Shown: positions 32,646-37,804 of the stretch, piece after piece
Numbering within the stretch: position 1 is the first letter of the stretch
Layout of the letters: the number at the start of each line of letters is the position of its first letter
NCBI GenBank assembly: GCA_016764915.1
Contig: JAESQY010000034.1
Location: forward strand, 1 to 37,804
DNA: 37,804 nucleotides
Source of the DNA: Aliivibrio sp.
Lineage (GTDB): Bacteria; Pseudomonadota; Gammaproteobacteria; Enterobacterales; Vibrionaceae
Direction: 5' to 3'
Position numbers and translations under genes: made by a program
The notes under the pieces: model-generated
Databases searched by the model: none
What the model was told of the DNA's origin: nothing
What the model saw: the letters and a program-made list of their open reading frames with translations, nothing else

Positions 32646-34490
32646 TTAGATATCCTCTAATTTTGATTTATCACGGATGGCACCTTTGTCTGCACTGGTG
32701 GCTAACAGCGCGTAAGCTTTAAGTGCGTATGAGACTTCACGAACACGATTCTCTGGCTTCCAACCCAACTTATCTTGATTTTTACGACGTATAGTAAGCT
32801 CCTGCTCACTCACCTCTAATGAGATAATACGGTTAGGAATATCAATATCGATAATGTCACCTTGATTAACCAATCCAATAGTTCCACCATCAGCCGCTTC
32901 TGGAGAGACGTGACCAATAGAGAGTCCCGACGTGCCACCAGAGAAGCGTCCGTCTGTTAGAAGCGCACACGCTTTGCCCAGTCCCATGGATTTCAGATAG
33001 GTGGTTGGGTAGAGCATCTCTTGCATGCCAGGGCCGCCCTTAGGTCCTTCGTAGCGAATAATAACCACATCACCCGCTTTGACTTTACCACCTAAGATAC
33101 CTTCCACAGCGCTGTCTTGGCTTTCAAATACAACCGCTGGTCCGCGAAACTTAAGATTATCCTCATCAACCCCTGCTGTTTTCACAATACAGCCATTAAC
33201 CGCAATGTTGCCAGATAGAACTGCCAGACCACCCTCTTGGCTGAAGGCGTTTTCTCTGCTGCGAATACAACCATTTTGACGGTCATCATCCAAACGGTCC
33301 CAACGACAATCCTGTGAAAATGCTTTTGTGGTACGAATTCCAGCAGGACCTGCACGGAAGAATTTAAGTACGGCTTCATCTTCTGTTTGCATGATGTCGT
33401 ATTGCGCTAATTGCTCTTTCATACTTAAATCAAGTATGGTTCGAGTATCATTATTCAACAATCCAGCACGATCTAGCTCGCCAAGAATCGCCATTACGCC
33501 ACCAGCTCGGTGAACATCTTCCATGTGATATTTAGGCGTTGATGGGGCTACTTTACATAAATGCGGAACGCGGCGGGACATCTCATCAATATCGTCCATA
33601 TCAAAATCAATTTCCCCCTCTTGTGCTGATGCTAAAAGGTGAAGAACGGTATTACTTGATCCCCCCATTGCAATGTCGAGTGCCATGGCATTTTCAAAGG
33701 CGGCTCGATTTGCAATATTACGTGGTAATGCAGACTCATCATCTTGCTCGTAATAGCGTTTGGTGAGTGCAACAACACGTTTACCTGCATTAATAAACAG
33801 TTGTTCACGATCGGCGTGGGTCGCGAGCATTGAACCATTACCCGGCTGAGATAGGCCTAGAGCTTCAGTCAAACAGTTCATTGAGTTGGCAGTAAACATA
33901 CCAGAGCATGAACCACAGGTAGGGCATGCTGAACGTTCGACTTGCTCACTTTGCTCATCAGAGATGGTTGGGTCGGCACCTTGAATCATGGCATCAACCA
34001 GATCAAGTTTAATTATCTGATCGGAAAGCTTTGTTTTACCTGCTTCCATAGGACCGCCAGAAACAAAGATCACTGGAATGTTAAGACGCATTGCTGCCAT
34101 CATCATTCCCGGAGTAATTTTGTCACAATTTGAGATACAGACCATCGCATCCGCACAGTGAGCGTTTACCATATACTCAACAGAATCTGCAATCAGCTCC
34201 CGTGATGGCAAAGAATAAAGCATGCCACCATGACCCATTGCGATACCATCATCAACAGCAATGGTATTGAACTCTTTAGCGATACCTCCCGCTTTTTCAA
34301 TTTCTCCAGCAACCAATTGACCCATATCTTTTAGATGGACGTGACCTGGGACAAACTGGGTAAATGAGTTAACGACAGCAATGATAGGTTTACCAAAATC
34401 TTCATCTTTTACCCCAGTGGCGCGCCATAATGCACGAGCTCCAGCCATATTCCGGCCATGGGTTGTTGTCGCTGAACGATACTTAGGCAT
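32646..34490 (-). CDS. ilvD: Dihydroxy-acid dehydratase
   Basis: A 614-aa iron-sulfur dehydratase acting in both isoleucine and valine synthesis (third common step). Cluster cysteines are visible in [12 protein letters not shown] (C122) and [19 protein letters not shown] (C195). [21 protein letters not shown] and [19 protein letters not shown] are family signatures. Length is close to E. coli (616). It lies 21 bases after ilvE and 3 before ilvA. Several antisense open frames over this gene are shadows. Confidence 0.98.
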   Translation of the reverse strand: MPKYRSATTTHGRNMAGARALWRATGVKDEDFGKPIIAVVNSFTQFVPGHVHLKDMGQLVAGEIEKAGGIAKEFNTIAVDDGIAMGHGGMLYSLPSRELIADSVEYMVNAHCADAMVCISNCDKITPGMMMAAMRLNIPVIFVSGGPMEAGKTKLSDQIIKLDLVDAMIQGADPTISDEQSEQVERSACPTCGSCSGMFTANSMNCLTEALGLSQPGNGSMLATHADREQLFINAGKRVVALTKRYYEQDDESALPRNIANRAAFENAMALDIAMGGSSNTVLHLLASAQEGEIDFDMDDIDEMSRRVPHLCKVAPSTPKYHMEDVHRAGGVMAILGELDRAGLLNNDTRTILDLSMKEQLAQYDIMQTEDEAVLKFFRAGPAGIRTTKAFSQDCRWDRLDDDRQNGCIRSRENAFSQEGGLAVLSGNIAVNGCIVKTAGVDEDNLKFRGPAVVFESQDSAVEGILGGKVKAGDVVIIRYEGPKGGPGMQEMLYPTTYLKSMGLGKACALLTDGRFSGGTSGLSIGHVSPEAADGGTIGLVNQGDIIDIDIPNRIISLEVSEQELTIRRKNQDKLGWKPENRVREVSYALKAYALLATSADKGAIRDKSKLEDI

Positions 34491-34511
34491 TGTAATAAAT
34501 CCTTCTATTAA

Positions 34512-35453
34512 TTATTTTGAAGTGTCGGTGCTGTATACATAATCTAACCAGCCCCACTTATCTTCAGTTGTTCCGTTGAACAGGCCAAAGTATGCCGCTT
34601 GGATCTCTTTGGTGATTGGACCGCGCTTTCCTGTCCCTACCTCAATTTGGTCCACACTTCTTACTGGGACAATTTCAGCAGCAGTGCCGGTCATGAATAC
34701 TTCGTCTGCAAGGTAAAGAGCCTCGCGTGCAATGTTCTCTTCACGAACTTCATAACCTCTCTCTTTTGCAAGGATCATAATGGTGTCACGCGTAATACCA
34801 GGTAAAATAGCGCAGGTGGCCGGTGGAGTAGATAGAATGCCATTTCGAATCACAAATATATTCTCTCCAGCTCCTTCAGAGAGGTAACCATCGACGCTTA
34901 ATGCTATACCCTCTGCGTAACCATGACGACGAGCTTCACTACCAACTAATAGTGATGACAGGTAGTTCCCCCCAGCTTTAGCGGCGGTTGGTATGGTGTT
35001 TGGTGCCGCACGACTCCAACTTGAAATCATTGCGTCTACACCACTCTCCAGTGCTTCTTCTCCAAGATAAGAACCCCAAGGGAAAGCAGCACAAATTAGC
35101 TCCATATTGGTATCAACAGGAGGACAAACTCCCAAACCAACATTACCAACATAACCAAGAGGGCGGATATAGGCAGATTTAAGTTTGTTGATACGGACTG
35201 TTTCACGGCATATCTCCATTAACTCATCAACAGAGTATGGGATAGGGAAGCGATAAATTTTTGCTGAGTTTTTTAGGCGTTCCATATGCTCTTTGTGGCG
35301 AAAAATGATAGGACCTTTAGGAGTGTCATAACAACGAATGCCTTCAAAAACAGAGGTTCCGTAATGCATAGCATGCGTTAGAACGTGTACGTTTGCGTCA
35401 GCCCAAGGGACCATTTCACCATTAAACCAAATATAATCTGCTGTATTTGCCAT
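34512..35453 (-). CDS. ilvE: Branched-chain-amino-acid aminotransferase
   Basis: A 313-aa fold-type IV PLP transaminase that performs the last step to valine, isoleucine and leucine. The PLP lysine is K159 in TAAKAGGNYLSSLL. FEGIRCYDTPKGPIIFRHKEHM, then YIRPLGYVGNVGLGV and LSEGAGENIFVI, and the ADEVFMTGTAAEIVPVRSVD segment match the IlvE family. Transcribed with the operon, 12 bases after ilvM. Confidence 0.98.
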   Translation of the reverse strand: MANTADYIWFNGEMVPWADANVHVLTHAMHYGTSVFEGIRCYDTPKGPIIFRHKEHMERLKNSAKIYRFPIPYSVDELMEICRETVRINKLKSAYIRPLGYVGNVGLGVCPPVDTNMELICAAFPWGSYLGEEALESGVDAMISSWSRAAPNTIPTAAKAGGNYLSSLLVGSEARRHGYAEGIALSVDGYLSEGAGENIFVIRNGILSTPPATCAILPGITRDTIMILAKERGYEVREENIAREALYLADEVFMTGTAAEIVPVRSVDQIEVGTGKRGPITKEIQAAYFGLFNGTTEDKWGWLDYVYSTDTSK

Positions 35454-35465
35454 TTGCCACTTTCC

Positions 35466-35711
35466 TTATGCGCTTTGTATTGTTGTTACATCAACCGTGC
35501 GTATGTCCCATAACTTCTCAACCTGATTGGTAATAAGGCTGATAGGGCGTTCGCTTTCAACGATGATCTCTATTTTAGCAATCTTGTTCGACTGGTTTTG
35601 AGTCGCCGTCACTTTTAGTATGGTGAAACCTCTGTGTCGGATAACTCTAAGAACACGTTCTAATAGAACAGGACGATCATTGGCTTCAATATTTAATAGA
35701 TGTTGTATCAT
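35466..35711 (-). CDS. ilvM: Acetolactate synthase II small (regulatory) subunit
   Basis: An 81-aa ACT-domain subunit required for activity of acetolactate synthase II. It begins [29 protein letters not shown], the single ACT beta-alpha-beta pattern, and is far smaller than IlvN/IlvH, which is typical of IlvM (E. coli 87 aa). Its ATG overlaps the ilvG stop by one base (TAATG), so the two subunits are translationally coupled. Confidence 0.96.
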   Translation of the reverse strand: MIQHLLNIEANDRPVLLERVLRVIRHRGFTILKVTATQNQSNKIAKIEIIVESERPISLITNQVEKLWDIRTVDVTTIQSA

Positions 35712-37357
35712 TATGAGCTCTCCAACATTTCATGATTTGCAGCGCCTGGTGGCACAAGAGGCCATACGTTCTCTTCTTCAGATATCATCACATGCAGCAT
35801 ATAGGCCGTTTTACTGGCGAACATCTCTTTAAGAGCTGGTTCAACTTCCTCTTTTTTAGTAATCGTTTTCCCTGGAAAGCCAAACGCTGCAGCTAAGGCG
35901 ACAAAGTCTGGGTTATCATCAAGAATTGTCTCACTATGACGACCATCAAAAAATAGTGACTGCCATTGACGAACCATGCCAAGACGTTGATTGTTTAGAA
36001 GTACTATTTTAACTGGAATTTGACGGCGTTTTAATGTACCTAGCTCTTGTACATTCATCATGAATGAACCATCACCGGTAATCAGTACCGACTGATCATC
36101 TGGACGGGCCACACTGGCACCCATGGCAACAGGCAATCCATAACCCATAGTGCCAAGACCTGCTGATGTCATATAATTTTGAGGTTGACGAGGCTGTATA
36201 TGCTGAGCAGACCACATTTGATGCTGGCCTACATCGGTTGAAATCATAGTACTGTCTGGCATGAGATCAGACAGTTGTTTAAGTAATCTAGGAGCAAAAA
36301 TAAGGTCACCAGGATGATCATAATTCCATTTAAATTCGGTTCTCAGCTCATCGGAGTGCGCCAGCCATGACGTAATGTCGTTCGGCATATTTAACTGTGG
36401 AAGTACCACATTAATATCGCATTGAATCGGAGCATTTGCTGTGCGAAGTTTATTGAATTCAGCGGCGTCAATATCAATGTGAATGACTTTTGCATGTGGA
36501 GCAAAGGTATCTAATTTACCGGTTACTCGATCATCGAACCGAGCGCCAATCACAATAAGAAGATCAGCCTTTTGAACCACTAAATTAGCGGCTTTGGTTC
36601 CATGCATTCCCAGCATACCTAAATAGTGTGGATTGTGACGTTCAATGGTACCAAGCCCTTTTAACGTACTTACTGAAGGCATTGGGTTGCGTTGTAAAAA
36701 CTGTCGTACGGTCGGTGTTGCTTTAGCAAGCTGTACGCCGCCGCCCACATACAATACGGGTTTATTACTGGCAGATAACAGCTGTTGAGCTACCTCAATT
36801 GAGCCCGCTGCTGCAATGGGTTTTGCTGGTGGCTCAAAAAAAGGAAGAACAGTCACTGGCGCTTCAGCAAGTTGGACATCTTTTGCAATGTCTACCAATA
36901 CTGGACCTGGTCGGCCTGATTTGGCAACTTCAAAGGCTTCGGCAAGTGTAGGGGCAAGTTCATTAATGTCAGTCACAAGGTAGCTGTGCTTGGTACATGA
37001 TAGTGACATACCAATAACATCCATCTCTTGGAACGCATCGGTACCGATCAGTGAGCTGGCGACCTGTCCAGTAATCGCCACTAATGGCACTGAATCCATG
37101 AAGGCATCAGCAAGGCCTGTAACAAGATTGGTCGCACCGGGTCCAGATGTCGCAAGACAGACACCAACATCTTGAGTTGAGCGAGCTAAGCCAATCGCAG
37201 CCATCGCAGCTCCTTGCTCATGACGACAGAGAATGTGCTCAACTCCTCCATCATATAAAGCATCGTAAATTGGCATAATCGCACCACCAGGGTAACCAAA
37301 TACCGTTTTAATGCCCTCTTGTTGCAAAGCCGACACGACTAATCTTGCTCCATTCAT
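35711..37357 (-). CDS. ilvG: Acetolactate synthase II large (catalytic) subunit
   Basis: A 548-aa thiamine-diphosphate and FAD enzyme making acetolactate or acetohydroxybutyrate, the first shared step of valine/isoleucine synthesis. The catalytic glutamate is E47 in [25 protein letters not shown] opens the protein, and the ThDP motif is [14 protein letters not shown] with [13 protein letters not shown] downstream. I chose the ATG at 37357 (MNGARLVV, as in E. coli), with aaaggg about 8 bases upstream. The frame extends 10 codons further up without support. Unlike E. coli K-12, where ilvG carries a frameshift, the frame is intact. Confidence 0.98.
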   Translation of the reverse strand: MNGARLVVSALQQEGIKTVFGYPGGAIMPIYDALYDGGVEHILCRHEQGAAMAAIGLARSTQDVGVCLATSGPGATNLVTGLADAFMDSVPLVAITGQVASSLIGTDAFQEMDVIGMSLSCTKHSYLVTDINELAPTLAEAFEVAKSGRPGPVLVDIAKDVQLAEAPVTVLPFFEPPAKPIAAAGSIEVAQQLLSASNKPVLYVGGGVQLAKATPTVRQFLQRNPMPSVSTLKGLGTIERHNPHYLGMLGMHGTKAANLVVQKADLLIVIGARFDDRVTGKLDTFAPHAKVIHIDIDAAEFNKLRTANAPIQCDINVVLPQLNMPNDITSWLAHSDELRTEFKWNYDHPGDLIFAPRLLKQLSDLMPDSTMISTDVGQHQMWSAQHIQPRQPQNYMTSAGLGTMGYGLPVAMGASVARPDDQSVLITGDGSFMMNVQELGTLKRRQIPVKIVLLNNQRLGMVRQWQSLFFDGRHSETILDDNPDFVALAAAFGFPGKTITKKEEVEPALKEMFASKTAYMLHVMISEEENVWPLVPPGAANHEMLESS

Positions 37358-37460
37358 TTTTAATACCCTTTTCAATCCTTGAGTCACTTATTTTGAAGCG
37401 GTGTCATTATTGACGGATGCACGGCCTGTGCAACTACACGCTTTCTGGTGACTAATTATA

Positions 37461-37496
37461 AAAAAACCCCCTTGCTTATCTGCTTGGGGGTTTTCT
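37461..37496 (-). terminator. Transcription attenuator of the ilvGMEDA operon
   Basis: On the minus strand AACCCCC...GC, a short loop and GC...GGGGGTT pair (inner AA/AA mismatch) and run into seven Ts. It lies about 20 bases after the leader peptide stop and about 100 bases before ilvG. This is the arrangement of an amino-acid attenuator. Confidence 0.88.
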
Positions 37497-37516
37497 GTGT
37501 GCTTGGTTAACTTCTT

Positions 37517-37582
37517 TTAGCTCACTCTCCCCCGTATCGCGATAATAATCACGACGACGTTGATAATGAGAATGTTCACCAT
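37517..37582 (-). CDS. ilvL: ilvGMEDA operon leader peptide
   Basis: A 21-codon frame ending just before the attenuator. The peptide MVNILIINVVVIIIAIRGRVS contains 12 Ile/Val/Leu residues, including Val-Val-Val-Ile-Ile-Ile in a row. Stalling there when charged branched-chain tRNAs are scarce would prevent the terminator from forming. The composition resembles E. coli IlvL (VVVIII run). The GC-rich anomaly begins right at the ATG (37580-37582) and there is no Shine-Dalgarno upstream, so the true first codons may have been lost at the junction. A longer frame to 37729 in the GC-rich part is not credible as the native start. Confidence 0.8.
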   Translation of the reverse strand: MVNILIINVVVIIIAIRGRVS

Positions 37583-37804
37583 GCGGGCTGCGGAGCGGTC
37601 AGCCAGCTGGAGGAAATTGTCCTTGCGCCAAGCTGATACGGTTGGACCGCTGGAGCCACTTGTCATCGCGCTCCTCGGTGCTACCACCAAGAGCACCCCC
37701 GGGAGCGATGCTGCCGAATCTGCTGGCACGATGCGGCATGGCCTTCAGAGCCCCCGAAGGATTGGGGGCAGGGAGCCCGCCCGCGCTGCTGAGGCCGAAG
37801 GCGA
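37583..37804. other. GC-rich anomalous end, probable chimeric or foreign DNA
   Basis: I count 149 G or C in 222 bases (67%), against about 45% in the adjoining 80 bases. The operon promoter expected upstream of the leader peptide is absent. On the minus strand a frame open from the window edge runs 65 codons (contains GALKAMPHRASRFGS and RSNRISLAQGQFPPAG before a stop). A plus-strand frame is also open to the window edge. I recognise no protein in any frame. See findings. Confidence 0.6.

Noticed and set aside
33079..34133. Several open frames of 60-75 codons antisense to ilvD
   Set aside because: They mirror the codon structure of the conserved ilvD frame, lack ribosome sites and resemble no known protein.
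37517..37729. 71-codon minus-strand frame that includes the ilv leader peptide as its end
   Set aside because: Only the last 21 codons have leader character. The rest lies in the GC-rich anomalous segment and begins at a GTG without a ribosome site, so the long frame looks like an accident of the junction.

Overview
This window is the replication-origin region of a gammaproteobacterial chromosome. It most probably comes from a member of the Vibrionaceae. The gene order glyQS - avtA - ibpA - gyrB/recF/dnaN/dnaA - amino-acid ABC transporter - rpmH/rnpA/yidD/yidC/mnmE - mioC - oriC - mnmG/rsmG/parA/parB - atpIBEFHAGDC - glmU - ilvADEMG is the arrangement I recall for vibrio chromosome I. The ABC transporter operon between dnaA and rpmH, and mnmE directly beside mioC, argue against Enterobacteriaceae. 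The genus cannot be fixed by eye. Base composition looks moderate (about 40-45% GC by eye) except for the last ~220 bases.

Layout. (1) 1-4430: 3' end of glyQ, then glyS, avtA and a small heat-shock gene, ibpA, with a recognisable sigma-32 promoter and a ROSE-like leader. (2) 4697-10770, minus strand: gyrB, recF, dnaN, dnaA, with a DnaA-box/GATC-rich control region upstream of dnaA. (3) 11055-13315: a three-gene polar amino-acid ABC importer. (4) 13321-17813: strong promoter, then rpmH, rnpA, yidD, yidC, mnmE and mioC (ribosomal protein L34, RNase P protein, membrane-protein insertion, tRNA wobble modification, flavodoxin). (5) 17814-18237: oriC, with three AT-rich 13-mers, DnaA boxes equivalent to E. 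coli R1-R4 and 13 GATC sites in 227 bp. (6) 18238-22477: mnmG, rsmG, parA, parB. (7) 22564-29494: complete nine-gene F1Fo ATP synthase operon with its promoter. (8) 29674-31035: glmU. (9) 31095-37582, minus strand: the ilvGMEDA branched-chain amino-acid operon behind a 21-codon Ile/Val-rich leader peptide and an attenuator. (10) 37583-37804: GC-rich (149/222, 67%) sequence unlike everything else, probably a chimeric or foreign end.

How the parts work together: initiator (DnaA), sliding clamp (DnaN), gyrase and RecF lie on one side of oriC, and the ParA/ParB segregation genes on the other. The replication, segregation, translation and energy genes are all intact.

I found no defence system, mobile element, CRISPR array or novel gene cluster. 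The parts worth a second look are regulatory or structural: paired hairpins at the rpmH/rnpA junction, a non-consensus R1 box, a recurring DnaA-box/Dam-site 11-mer, E. coli-type Fo a/c subunits in an otherwise vibrio-like ATP synthase, a repeated terminator core, an operator-like palindrome, and the anomalous GC-rich end.
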